Source: DATGEO01 sp035310015
GTDB taxonomy: Bacteria; Chloroflexota; Dormibacteria; Dormibacterales; Dormibacteraceae
Length of the DNA stretch: 27,882 nt
Direction: 5' to 3'
NCBI GenBank assembly: GCA_035310015.1
Contig: DATGEO010000111.1
Span: forward strand, 1-27,882
The notes under the pieces are model-generated. The model was not told the DNA's origin. It did not search any database and worked only from the letters and a program-made list of their open reading frames with translations. Below, piece by piece: positions 20,169 to 27,882 of the stretch. A program made the position numbers and the translations under genes. The first letter of the stretch is position 1. Each line of letters opens with the position of its first letter.

Positions 20169-21388
20169 GCGGCCAGCCGCGACGCGCGCCGCAGCCGAAG
20201 CCCACGATCGACATCCCGCGCGGCTTCGAGCCTGTCGACACGCCGTACGGCGTCGCGCTGCTGCGCCAGGACGTGGTGTCGCTCAAACCCCTCGAACCCG
20301 ATCCGGGCGTCGTCGCCTATCTCGACACCGAAACGACAGGACTGTCGGGCGGTTCAGGCACGTTGATCTTTGCGGCGGCGGTGGCACGCCCCATCGCGGA
20401 CGGCGAGCCGTCCGCGACCGGTTCATCGGCCGGTGGCCTGCGGCTCGCGCAGTTCTTTCTGCCCCAGCCCGGCATGGAGCCCGCCTTCCTCTACGCGCTG
20501 AACGACGAGCTGCAGGCCGCGAGCGCGATCGCGAGCTTCAACGGCGGATCATTCGACCTGCCGATCCTGCGCACACGCTGGGTGATGGCGCGCATGGGCG
20601 GCGAGCTCGCGCATCCAGGGCATTTGGACCTGCTCACGCTCGTGCGCGCGCTGTACCGCCATCGCATGGAGAGCTGCACGCTGCGCACGGTCGAGGAGCG
20701 CCTGCTCGGCTACGAGCGCGAGGACCCCATCGGCGGGGCTTTTGCCCCCGACGCGTACTTCGCGTACATGCGCACGGGCTCGAGCACGATGCTCGAGCTG
20801 ATCCTCGAGCACAACCGCCTGGACGTGATCAGCCTGGTCTACCTGCACTCGCTGCTGCTGAAGCGGCTCCAGGGTATGGACGCTGACATGGACGCTTCCG
20901 ACTGGCTGGCACTGGGCCGGCATCGGTTCCGACGCGGCGCGCGCGCCGACGGCTGGCGGGCGCTGCGCAACGCGGCCGGCTTTCGCGATGGCGACGCCGC
21001 GGCGACCGCGGGCCTGTGGATCTCTCGACGCCTCGTTCGCCGCCGCGCCATCGACTCGGCCGACCGCCTGCTCGAAGACATGGAGGAGCGGTTCGGGGGC
21101 GACGTCCGGGTCTCGGTCGCGCGGGCGCGTTTGCTGGAGTGGCGCCGGCGCGACCCGACGCGCGCCCTGTCGGTCGTGGAAGCAGCCCAGCGGCGAGTGC
21201 CCGAGGCGGCGCCACAGCTCGAAGCTCGTCGGGAACGCCTGACGAAGAAGGTCGGCCGCTTAGGCGGGAGTCGGGATGGGCTCCGCGACCGCCGGCAGCG
21301 CAACCGCGGGGAGGGATGGCTCCAGGGTTCCCTCGGCTACGGCGCGGCCCAGGGCGTCGACGACGGCCGGGTCGAATTCCGTGCCTGA
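20114..21388 (+). CDS. mrfB: MrfB-type DEDD-fold exonuclease with TPR-like C-terminus (YprB)
   Basis: 424 residues from ATG 20114, with AAGGAG about eleven bases upstream inside mrfA. Exonuclease motifs: I, VVAYLDTETTGLSGGSG (D71, E73); II, IASFNGGSFDLPILRTR (D148); and III, EHNRLDVISLV (H233, D237, H-x3-D spacing). These form a ribonuclease H-like metal site. Residues 260-380 are helical repeats (LALGRHRFRRGARADGWRAL and RLLEDMEERFGGDVRVSVAR) resembling TPRs. In B. subtilis, MrfB and helicase MrfA act together in repair of mitomycin C damage independent of UvrABC. The shared promoter and overlap indicate one operon. The last 43 codons run antisense over the end of the GGDEF gene and have no family similarity. 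Confidence 0.9.
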   Translation: MSSVVGSRVSLRERLDRLGGQPRRAPQPKPTIDIPRGFEPVDTPYGVALLRQDVVSLKPLEPDPGVVAYLDTETTGLSGGSGTLIFAAAVARPIADGEPSATGSSAGGLRLAQFFLPQPGMEPAFLYALNDELQAASAIASFNGGSFDLPILRTRWVMARMGGELAHPGHLDLLTLVRALYRHRMESCTLRTVEERLLGYEREDPIGGAFAPDAYFAYMRTGSSTMLELILEHNRLDVISLVYLHSLLLKRLQGMDADMDASDWLALGRHRFRRGARADGWRALRNAAGFRDGDAAATAGLWISRRLVRRRAIDSADRLLEDMEERFGGDVRVSVARARLLEWRRRDPTRALSVVEAAQRRVPEAAPQLEARRERLTKKVGRLGGSRDGLRDRRQRNRGEGWLQGSLGYGAAQGVDDGRVEFRA

Positions 21389-23434
21389 GGTCGCCTTGAG
21401 CTGATCGACCGCGGCGGCAGCCGCTACTCGTTCACAGCCGCGGCCGGCGGTGCGTGCCTCATACGCCTCGGCCACCGCGAGAATGCGCGCCGGGCGCGGT
21501 ATCGCCTCACCCGCGAGCCCGTCGGGCTTGCCCTGGCCGTCCCATCTCTCGTGGTGGTGGCGAACGGCGCTCGCCACCTCGGGCGAGAAGCGCGCGCCCG
21601 CCACGATCTTCTCGCCCTCCTCCGCGTGGCCCGGCATCTCCGGCCGCTGTGCGTCGACGGCCAGCGTCATGTGCCCGACGTCGTGCAGGAAGGCGGCGGT
21701 GCGCAGCTCCTCGAGCTCGCTGCCGGTCACGCCGAGGAAGCGCGCCATCGATTCCGCGATCGCGGCGACGCGGCTCGAATGGCCCTGAGTCACGGGGCTG
21801 CGGTGGTCGACGGCGTGCGCCGCCGCGACGACGACCTGCGGCCCCGCGTCGGCGAGCATGGTCATGAGGTTGCCGTCGGCGAGCTCCAGCTCGGTGACCA
21901 GCTGGGGGAAGGTGCAGGCGCGGTCTTTGCCTTCGCGCTTGGCGAGGTAGAGGGCCTGGTCGGCCGCGGCGACGAGCTCGGATGCGCTGAGCGCGTCCTC
22001 GGGATAGGTGGCGACGCCGATGCTGAAGGTCAGCGCCTTGCCGGGCGTGGTGGTGACCGCGGCGGCGTGCACGGCGTCGACGATGCGGTACGCAAGTCGC
22101 TGGGCGCCGACGGCGGACGTGTCGACGGCCATGATCGCGAGCTCGTCGCCTCCGTAGCGCGCGACCGCGTCCTGCGCGCGGGCGGCGCTGCGGACGATGC
22201 GCGCCCCGATCTGCAGCACCAGGTCACCGTGCTGGTGGCCGAGCTCGTCGTTGACGGACTTGAAGTGGTCGAAGTCGATGAGCAGCAGCGAGAGAGAGGT
22301 GGAGGCGCGGTCGGGGCGCGCGAAGGCGGTCTCGAGCCGGCGCCGCAGCTCGCGCACGTTGAACAGGCCGGTGAGGCCATCGGTCGTTGCCTCCTGCGTG
22401 CTGCGGTGATAGCGGAGGGCGTTGGCCATCGCCACCGCCGAGCTGCCGGAAAGCGCCTCGACGACGAAGAGGTCCTGGTTGCTGAACGCCTGGCCTGGCC
22501 GGCTGAGGCTGAGGAGGGCGGTGATGCCGTCGCCTGATGTCATCGGCACGACCATGTTCATGCGGTCGGCGGAGAAGGCCGCCGTACCGGAGCGAGCCAC
22601 GCGCGAGAGCTGGGCGTCGTCTATGAACTCCGGCGCCACCTCCGCCGCGCGCACGCGCGACGCCACGACCGAGAGGCCGTCGGGTGAGGCGAGCACCATG
22701 CTGCCCTGGGCCGCGCCGCTCATCTCCAGAGCGTCGGCCACCACGACGCCGAACACGTCCTTGATGTCCGTCTCCGAGATGATGCTCGAGCTCATCTCGT
22801 GCAGCAGGTCGGCCTGCGCCGCGCGGCGCACCGCCTGCCGGCGTTCGCGCTCGAGCTCGCGCGTCATGTAGCCGGTCGCGAGGGCGACGACCAGGAAGAG
22901 AAAGACGACGCCGAGGGCCGCGACGCGCGAGCTGGGATCTGACGAGACGGTTTGCGGGGTGAACGTGCCCCCGACGAACAGATAGATGAAGGCGATCACG
23001 ACGGCGGAGATCACGCTGGCGACGGCGCCGAACCGCACGGCGTTGGTGATGACCGAGAGGAAGAGGGCGAGGAAGTAGGGGCTGTTGAAGCCGTCGGAGA
23101 GGTAGACCAGCGCCGCGGCGAACAGGATGTCCAGCACCATCGTCGAGAGGCTGAACTGCTTGCCCGGCTTGTAGCCGCGGAAGAGGAGGACGGTCACGAT
23201 GCCGGCCATCACCGCCCAGGCGGCGAGCACGAAGTCGACCGTGTCCTTGGCCTGGATGCTCGTCAGCGTGGTGAGGTTGATCAGCGCGCCCAGAACGGCC
23301 AGGAAGATCCATCGGAACATGACCGCGACGCGCTCGCCGAAGATCCGGCGCTCGGCGTCGAAACTCTCGTTCAGGGCGCGTGCGCGGACTTCCTGCTGAC
23401 GCGGGTCGCCTGCCACCGCCGCCAAGGTGCTCAC
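21260..23434 (-). CDS. Membrane GAF-GGDEF-HD-GYP cyclic-di-GMP protein
   Basis: 724 residues from GTG 23434. About six membrane helices lie between residues 35 and 190 (for example RWIFLAVLGALINL and VAALGVVFLFLVVALATGY). A GAF-like sensor follows (about 205-345), then GGDEF (about 348-510), then HD-GYP (about 535-700). The GGDEF domain looks active: FDHFKSVNDELGHQHGD, active-site GGDEL (428-432) and an intact inhibitory RxxD site (R419, D422) exactly five residues upstream. The HD-GYP half is degenerate: HDVGH (584-588) for HDIGK, GKP (635-637) for GYP and E656 where a metal Asp is usual. It probably makes c-di-GMP, while phosphodiesterase activity is doubtful. The neighbouring divergent tad genes make control of surface attachment plausible. 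Confidence 0.9.
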   Translation of the reverse strand: MSTLAAVAGDPRQQEVRARALNESFDAERRIFGERVAVMFRWIFLAVLGALINLTTLTSIQAKDTVDFVLAAWAVMAGIVTVLLFRGYKPGKQFSLSTMVLDILFAAALVYLSDGFNSPYFLALFLSVITNAVRFGAVASVISAVVIAFIYLFVGGTFTPQTVSSDPSSRVAALGVVFLFLVVALATGYMTRELERERRQAVRRAAQADLLHEMSSSIISETDIKDVFGVVVADALEMSGAAQGSMVLASPDGLSVVASRVRAAEVAPEFIDDAQLSRVARSGTAAFSADRMNMVVPMTSGDGITALLSLSRPGQAFSNQDLFVVEALSGSSAVAMANALRYHRSTQEATTDGLTGLFNVRELRRRLETAFARPDRASTSLSLLLIDFDHFKSVNDELGHQHGDLVLQIGARIVRSAARAQDAVARYGGDELAIMAVDTSAVGAQRLAYRIVDAVHAAAVTTTPGKALTFSIGVATYPEDALSASELVAAADQALYLAKREGKDRACTFPQLVTELELADGNLMTMLADAGPQVVVAAAHAVDHRSPVTQGHSSRVAAIAESMARFLGVTGSELEELRTAAFLHDVGHMTLAVDAQRPEMPGHAEEGEKIVAGARFSPEVASAVRHHHERWDGQGKPDGLAGEAIPRPARILAVAEAYEARTAGRGCERVAAAAAVDQLKATSGTEFDPAVVDALGRAVAEGTLEPSLPAVALPAVAEPIPTPA

Positions 23435-23518
23435 TGGATTTCTTTCGATTCGGGTCGCTGGACCGCTTTCGGGAGGCTACCATTCACACTCGCCGTTTCA
23501 GCCGGCACAGCGCACGAA

Positions 23519-24184
23519 ATGAAGCCCAGCTTCGTTATGGCCCTACACAAGGTGAATCCCCGCACGACCACAGTCACAAAATCGCGGCGCGCCACGCGGC
23601 TTGAAAGCCGAACGGCCGTTCGCGCTCGGCGTCAGCGCGGCCAGTCGCTGGTGGAGTTCGCGATCTCCTCGATCGTGCTGCTCCTGCTGATGATGGGCCT
23701 GCTCGACCTGTCGCGCGCCTTCTACTTCTCGGTCAACCTGCAGGGCGCGGCTCGCGAGGGCGCCCGGCACGGCGCGTGGTACAACACCTCCGCCCGCACC
23801 AACAACTTCCTCGACGACACCGACGTCATGACCGCGGTCAACCAGGGTCTCAACGGCGCCGGCCTCACCGCCACGTTCGTGCCCAGCGGCGGCTGCCTCT
23901 CGCCGACGGACGGCAACGCCTTCAACAACAAGCCCTATGCCAGCGCCGCCTTCCCGGCGAGCACTCAGCAGGTGAACGCGTACATCTGCTACACGGAGCC
24001 GGGCGGTGCGCTGCAGCTGGGCACCAGACCGACGGCGCCCACGGACAACTCGTGGAGGCTCGGCGACATCAACGTGTCGCTGTTGATGAACTTCGCCCTC
24101 ATCACGCCTTTGATCCAGGGCCTCTTCGGCAGTGGACTCCAGCTGGCCTACAACCAGCACTTCACGATCCAGGGGAAGCCATGA
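23519..24184 (+). CDS. tadE: TadE-like pseudopilin (first)
   Basis: 221 residues from ATG 23519; an in-frame ATG at 23537 is a plausible alternative and no clear ribosome binding site decides. A basic leader (SRRATRLESRTAVRARRQRG) ends in a prepilin-peptidase-like site, RG/QSLVEFAI, with Glu at +5. The membrane helix SSIVLLLLMMGLLDLSRAFY and QGAAREGARHG complete the TadE signature (PF07811). The outside domain is about 150 residues with two cysteines. TadE-like proteins are minor pseudopilins of Flp/Tad type IVc pili. The stop overlaps the next start as ATGA. The gene is divergent from the c-di-GMP protein with an 84-base gap. Confidence 0.85.
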   Translation: MKPSFVMALHKVNPRTTTVTKSRRATRLESRTAVRARRQRGQSLVEFAISSIVLLLLMMGLLDLSRAFYFSVNLQGAAREGARHGAWYNTSARTNNFLDDTDVMTAVNQGLNGAGLTATFVPSGGCLSPTDGNAFNNKPYASAAFPASTQQVNAYICYTEPGGALQLGTRPTAPTDNSWRLGDINVSLLMNFALITPLIQGLFGSGLQLAYNQHFTIQGKP

Positions 24185-24792
24185 AGCATCACAACGCGGC
24201 CTGGTTCGCCCGCCGTGGACAGCGATCGCAGGGGCTGACGGAGTTCGCGCTCATCGCGCCCGTGATCCTGCTGCTGACGTTCGGCATCATCGACTTCGGC
24301 CGCGGCCTGTACTTCTACATCACGCTGCAGCAGGCGGCGAACGAAGGCGCACGCGTCGCCGTGCGCGCGTCCTACTTCATCGATCCCAACGGCTCGACGC
24401 ACCAATGGCCGACCGACGCGGACGTCGCCAGCGCCGTCCAGCAGCACGCCGTCACGGAAAACCTCGCCAACCCCTGCCCCAACGGCCCGATCCCGAACGG
24501 CGGCAACCCGGTCGGCTCGCCATCGCTGCCGCCGCCCAACACCGGTTGGATCTTCATCACCGATCCCAGCGCGGCCGGCAACGGCACGCCCAACGGACCC
24601 CGCGGAGGGCTCGGCACGCTTCCCGCCCCAGGACCGGGATGCAACGTCATCACCCCCGCCGTCGGCAACGAACCGATCAAGGTCACCCTGTGGTTCACCT
24701 TCCAGCCGCTCACCCCGATCATCCAGCAGGTGGTCGGCAACAACATCATCATCACCGCGTACGCGGTCTACCGAGCTGAGTACAGCAACTGA
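24181..24792 (+). CDS. tadE: TadE/TadF-like pseudopilin (second)
   Basis: 203 residues from ATG 24181, coupled to the previous gene. It repeats the same plan: a short leader with a processing site (QRSQGLTEFALIAPVILLL; G followed by LTEF), a membrane helix ending IIDFGRGLYFYITLQQAANE and GARVAVRAS. The outside part (about 60-203) is rich in Pro, Gly and Asn, with C98 and C159 possibly forming a disulfide. The two pseudopilins share the helix and the A-x-E-G-A-R motif, so they come from one duplication, but the outside domains have diverged. The second symbol is provisional because TadE and TadF are hard to separate by sequence. Confidence 0.85.
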   Translation: MKHHNAAWFARRGQRSQGLTEFALIAPVILLLTFGIIDFGRGLYFYITLQQAANEGARVAVRASYFIDPNGSTHQWPTDADVASAVQQHAVTENLANPCPNGPIPNGGNPVGSPSLPPPNTGWIFITDPSAAGNGTPNGPRGGLGTLPAPGPGCNVITPAVGNEPIKVTLWFTFQPLTPIIQQVVGNNIIITAYAVYRAEYSN

Positions 24793-24797
24793 GGAAC

Positions 24798-26999
24798 ATG
24801 AAGACGCCGAAATCCCAAAGCCTTAAGCAGCTGCGCGCCGGCGCACAAACCGGTCAGGCCATCGTCCTGATCGCCCTGCTCATACTTGTCCTTTTCGGCA
24901 TGCTCGGCCTGGCCATCGACTCCGGCCGGGCCTATGTCGACCGCCGCGACCAGCAGGCCGCGGTCGACGCGGCCGCGCTCGCGGCGGGTGACTGGTATGA
25001 GAACTACGCCAACCTGTACGGGTCGACCCTGCCGCAGTCGAAGCAGGTTTACGAGCACAATCTGCACTTCTACAGCGGACCAACGTCCGACTCCGACACG
25101 ACGACGTTCGTCGGCGTGAACAACAACCTGCAGCAGGACACCGACGTGATGACGTTTCCTGGCGGCTACTCGCTGACGATCGTCGCCACCAACACCCAGT
25201 TCAACGGCTACCAGTTCGACTTCACCAGCGTCCACCAGCTGCCCCTGGCGTTCATGCAAATCTTCGGCGGCAGCCCAACCGTGACCATCAGCGCGACGGC
25301 CACCAGCATCGTCGGCAACCAGCGGCAGACGCCGGCCCTGCTGACGCTGAGCACGGGGAGCTGCGCCCTGAACCTGAAGGGTTCGGCGACTCTGACCCTG
25401 CTCGGTGACGCGTACTCGAACGGCACCGCATGCGTCGACGCCAACCTGCAAGAGGCCGGCAACTGCTACGGCGCGGCCGGGTCCACCTGCGGCTCCGCGA
25501 CCTACTACTGCTACAACTCGACTCCCGGGTTCGTGCCCTACCCGCCGCCGTGCAAGTCAGGTGACACGCAGGGCCAGCCCGTCGTGCCGGCGCCCACCCT
25601 GCCCGACCCCGGCTACCTCGCGTCTTCCGTGCCCTACTACTCCACGCCTCAGGCCGAGGCGGCGGGCAATCGGGGCACGTGGACCGAGATGTACCCGGGC
25701 GTGTACGGCACCTTCCACCTCTCCGGCTGCGGAGGTGCGAACGCCGCGGGATGCTGCGTCTTCCTCGACGCCGGCGTGTACGACTGGACGAACGGCTACA
25801 CCTCCGACGCCACGGGCAGCCTGGTGTCGAACGAGCTGAAGGCGCCCGACGAGGAGCTCTATTCCGCGCCGGGCACGACCAACCTCGCCGGCATCCAGTT
25901 CTGGAACCAGAACGGTGTCAACTGCGCCGGGAACTTCTCGCTTGCGGTCAACATCGTCTCGGGCTATGGCATCAAGCACAACGGGATCAACGCCGCGAAC
26001 ACATGGGGCGTCGAGCTGACGTCGGTTCGCTGGGACACGTTCATCGACCCCACGATCACGCCCAACCCGTGCTTCTCATCGCCCGGCTGCCGGCGGGAGA
26101 GCGCGCCCTCCGAGTGCCAGCAGGTGGTCACCGACGACACCAAGGACCAGGTGATCGACGTGAGCATCACCGAGAACGCGCCTGGAGCCCAGTACTACAA
26201 CGTGTACGTGAACCCCTACGGCTGCAACGGCAACCCGAACCAGTTCGCCTTCATCGACCGCTTCCTCGCTCCGGGCTACGTCGACGGCGGGTCAGCTCCG
26301 GCGTCCCCGGTCGGCCCCTTCCCGAATGGCACCGGAGTTACGCTCTCCAACGGCAAGGGCGGCTACATCTGCAGCGCCGCCGGCCACTCCATCTGCGCCA
26401 TCACCGCCAGCCAGCTGAGCCCGACGGGCCTGTGCTACGCCCAGGTCCGCAGCGCCAACTGCCAGACGCCGGACGACGAGCTCGCGCCGCAGTGCTTCAG
26501 CAGCTGCCCCCCTCCGCCCGGGCTGCTCTCGCAGGAGAACGCGGCGATGTCGCTCGAATATCCTCCCTACACCGGCGGCGACGTCGCCAACGAGAACTAC
26601 TGCGTGGTGTCGCCCAACCCAGGCGACCCGAGCGCTCCGTGCGCCACCTCCAAAGTCACGCCCGGCGCGGTGCAGTTCTACCTGCCTGCCGGCTCCTGCG
26701 TTTCCCAGCAGGCCCAGGGCGCCACGTATGTGTTCGCGGGCCTGCAGTACAACTGGATCGTGATCTACTCGCCGGCGAGCAACACGTGCGCCAACGTCAT
26801 GAACGGTGGGTCCGCCACCCAGTACATCGGGACCATCTACACGCCCGGAGCCAACTGGACCATCAACGGTGGTAACCGGTCGCCCCTCGCCGGCCAGGTC
26901 ATCTGCTACACGGCGTCGGTGAGTGGCGCCGGCGCGGTCGGCATCGACTTCAACCCCAACTACTCGCCGGCACCGCCGGCGGCGCGACTGATCAACTGA
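24798..26999 (+). CDS. tadG: Large Cys-rich TadG-like protein
   Basis: 733 residues from ATG 24798, five bases after the previous stop with TGAGG as overlapping ribosome binding site. Residues 17-62 form the Tad N-terminal segment (PF13400): TGQAIVLIALLILVLFGMLG, LAIDSGRAYVDRRDQQAAVD and AAALAAGDW. The rest is exported: beta-rich, Gly/Asn/Pro/Tyr-rich, with 25 cysteines by my count, all after residue 180. Pilus-associated TadG proteins anchor or tip the pilus; the usual von Willebrand A metal-site motif is not evident here. Segments such as VFAGLQYNWIVIYSPAS and IGTIYTPGANWTING resemble polymer- or surface-exposed repeats. It ends the tad cluster at a strong hairpin. Confidence 0.82.
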   Translation: MKTPKSQSLKQLRAGAQTGQAIVLIALLILVLFGMLGLAIDSGRAYVDRRDQQAAVDAAALAAGDWYENYANLYGSTLPQSKQVYEHNLHFYSGPTSDSDTTTFVGVNNNLQQDTDVMTFPGGYSLTIVATNTQFNGYQFDFTSVHQLPLAFMQIFGGSPTVTISATATSIVGNQRQTPALLTLSTGSCALNLKGSATLTLLGDAYSNGTACVDANLQEAGNCYGAAGSTCGSATYYCYNSTPGFVPYPPPCKSGDTQGQPVVPAPTLPDPGYLASSVPYYSTPQAEAAGNRGTWTEMYPGVYGTFHLSGCGGANAAGCCVFLDAGVYDWTNGYTSDATGSLVSNELKAPDEELYSAPGTTNLAGIQFWNQNGVNCAGNFSLAVNIVSGYGIKHNGINAANTWGVELTSVRWDTFIDPTITPNPCFSSPGCRRESAPSECQQVVTDDTKDQVIDVSITENAPGAQYYNVYVNPYGCNGNPNQFAFIDRFLAPGYVDGGSAPASPVGPFPNGTGVTLSNGKGGYICSAAGHSICAITASQLSPTGLCYAQVRSANCQTPDDELAPQCFSSCPPPPGLLSQENAAMSLEYPPYTGGDVANENYCVVSPNPGDPSAPCATSKVTPGAVQFYLPAGSCVSQQAQGATYVFAGLQYNWIVIYSPASNTCANVMNGGSATQYIGTIYTPGANWTINGGNRSPLAGQVICYTASVSGAGAVGIDFNPNYSPAPPAARLIN

Positions 27000-27008
27000 A
27001 ACTCGATG

Positions 27009-27037
27009 GGATGGCGGTCCAGCTAGGACCGCCATCC
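27009..27037 (+). terminator. Strong hairpin after the tad genes
   Basis: GGATGGCGGTCC-AGCTA-GGACCGCCATCC is a perfect 12-pair stem with a five-base loop, ten bases after the tadG stop. There is no T tract, but stem strength and position make it the clearest terminator in the window. Confidence 0.8.
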
Positions 27038-27093
27038 AACTCTGCTGATCGGGTATTGAGGCCGAGCTCACCGTCTCTTCAGGCGGAATTCAG

Positions 27094-27882
27094 TTGATCG
27101 TCTTCACCGTCGCCGCCGCAACCTGGTCGCTGCTCGGTCTCGCCGCTCTCATGGCCGCCTCGCGCTCTCGTGCCGCCCGCTGGCCGGTCGGCCTGCCGGT
27201 GATGGTCCTTTCCGCGCTGGGGGCCGCCTGGTTGTCGGTCCTCTGGTTTCGCGACCAGGCCGCGCTGCCGATCGTGTTCGGAATCCTGTTGATCAGCCTG
27301 GTCGCTCTGCAGCCAAGGCTGCGGATGATGCACTGGCCCGCCCGGTTCTTCCTCATCACCACCATCGTCACCACGGTCGCGGTCGCCATCACCCTCGGCG
27401 GGCTCACTTTCGCCACGCACGCGCCGCCGCTCGGCCTCGGTCTCTCGGTGCTGCTGCTGGTCCTGGAGTTCGGCGCGCTCGGGCTCGGCCTTGTCTTCGC
27501 ATACGAGATCGCGGAGGCCACGGGCCGGGCCATTCACGACCCCATCGCGCCGGCGTCCGCGGCCACCTATGTGCCTCGCGTCTGCCTGCAGGTCCCTGCC
27601 TACAACGAACCGCCCGAGCTGCTGCGGGAGACCCTGGAGGCGCTGTCGCGCCTCGACTACCCCGATTTCGTCGTCCAGGTCGTGGTGAACAACACGACCG
27701 ACCCGGCGCTGTGGAAGCCGGTCGAGGAGGACTGCCGCCGCCTCGGCCCTCGATTCGAGTTCGTCCATCTGCCGGTGTGGCACGGCTTCAAGGCCGGAGC
27801 GCTCAACGAGGCGACTCGCCGTCTTGACCCCGCCGTGGAGATCGTCGGCATCGTCGATGCGGACTACATCGTGGCCCCCGAT
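27094..27882 (+). CDS. Membrane family 2 glycosyltransferase, N-terminal part (3' truncated)
   Basis: 263 residues visible, open to the window end. The frame opens after TGA 27046-27048. TTG 27094 is chosen because AGGCGGA (27081-27087) sits six bases upstream and no ATG/GTG precedes the first helix; confidence in the start is moderate. About five hydrophobic segments (1-20, 31-52, 57-72, 83-103, 112-138) precede the cytoplasmic GT-A domain. GT-A motifs: VCLQVPAYNEPPELL (nucleotide-sugar binding, 164-177), WHGFKAGALNEA (229-240) and the metal-binding VGIVDADYIVAPD (DAD 255-257). It resembles cellulose-synthase-like processive enzymes that make or flip surface polysaccharide; the donor and product cannot be read. 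It may be a separate transcription unit from tad. Confidence 0.85.
   Translation, partial: MIVFTVAAATWSLLGLAALMAASRSRAARWPVGLPVMVLSALGAAWLSVLWFRDQAALPIVFGILLISLVALQPRLRMMHWPARFFLITTIVTTVAVAITLGGLTFATHAPPLGLGLSVLLLVLEFGALGLGLVFAYEIAEATGRAIHDPIAPASAATYVPRVCLQVPAYNEPPELLRETLEALSRLDYPDFVVQVVVNNTTDPALWKPVEEDCRRLGPRFEFVHLPVWHGFKAGALNEATRRLDPAVEIVGIVDADYIVAPD

Noticed and set aside
20491..21303. Minus-strand frames within mrfB
   Set aside because: Antisense shadows; mrfB has ordered exonuclease motifs I-III in the plus frame.
23435..23518. Promoters in the gap between the c-di-GMP gene and tadE
   Set aside because: TACCAT (plus, 23478-23483) and TAGCCT (minus) fit TANNNT, but no -35 at a good distance or leaderless spacing supports either, so they are not listed as features.
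27001..27093. Small gene or RNA between tadG and the glycosyltransferase
   Set aside because: The only structure is the terminator hairpin. No start codon with a ribosome binding site opens a credible frame before 27094.
1..27882. tRNA, rRNA, insertion sequence, prophage or integrase
   Set aside because: None was recognised on either strand by eye. The high coding density leaves no room for a tRNA-sized element outside genes except the gaps already described.

Overview
The window is a compact, high-GC bacterial chromosome segment with almost no non-coding space. Neighbouring genes usually overlap or sit within 20 bases of each other, and no stretch over 100 bases lacks a gene. The taxonomic signals are a Gram-positive/actinobacterial-type SOS box (CGAAC-N4-GTTCG), a DUF881 pair, a 13E12-type HNH nuclease tail, a protein with DUF2510-like W-D-G-x-x-W repeats, a galE2/acyltransferase pair that I recall from mycobacteria, tad pilin-like genes and many starts that look leaderless. 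Together these suggest an uncultured soil lineage near Actinomycetota/Chloroflexota, for example Dormibacterota. That placement is inference; there is no 16S or marker phylogeny here.

Layout. 1-263: tail of an HNH endonuclease. 276-5423 (minus): a six-gene run of glutamate dehydrogenase, an SDR epimerase-like protein without YxxxK, a PlsC-type acyltransferase, a small basic protein, an APH-type phosphotransferase and a small lipoprotein. 5494-6904 (plus): two DUF881 membrane coiled-coil proteins. 6867-8111: a divergent pair, a PhaR-type regulator and a phasin/histone H1-like protein with ten TATRK-type repeats. 8108-16667: housekeeping and metabolic genes in alternating orientation: a YtcJ-like amidohydrolase, threonine aldolase, a W-D-G-repeat membrane protein, a threonine/serine dehydratase, an FmdB zinc ribbon, a YwfO/dGTPase-like HD hydrolase, DUF309, a molybdopterin-binding protein and cysteinyl-tRNA synthetase. 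16734-17799 (minus): an ECF sigma factor and a probable membrane partner. 17856-21388 (plus): mrfA-mrfB, a DExH helicase and DEDD exonuclease pair. 21260-23434 (minus): a six-TM GAF-GGDEF-HD-GYP protein. 23519-26999 (plus): two TadE-like pseudopilins and a large Cys-rich TadG-like protein, ending at a strong hairpin. 27094-end: the start of a membrane family 2 glycosyltransferase.

The most informative signals are regulatory. First, the mrfAB promoter (TTGACT, 17-bp spacer, TAACCT) has a perfect LexA/SOS-type palindrome inside its spacer, which predicts damage-induced expression of this mitomycin-type repair pair. Second, four head-to-head gene pairs have only 12-20 bp between their start codons, and each gap holds AT-rich -10-like hexamers facing both ways at leaderless spacing. 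Third, the phaR/phasin gap contains an inverted repeat that overlaps the phaR -10, as expected for an autoregulator. I found no tRNA, rRNA, CRISPR array, insertion sequence or phage in the window.
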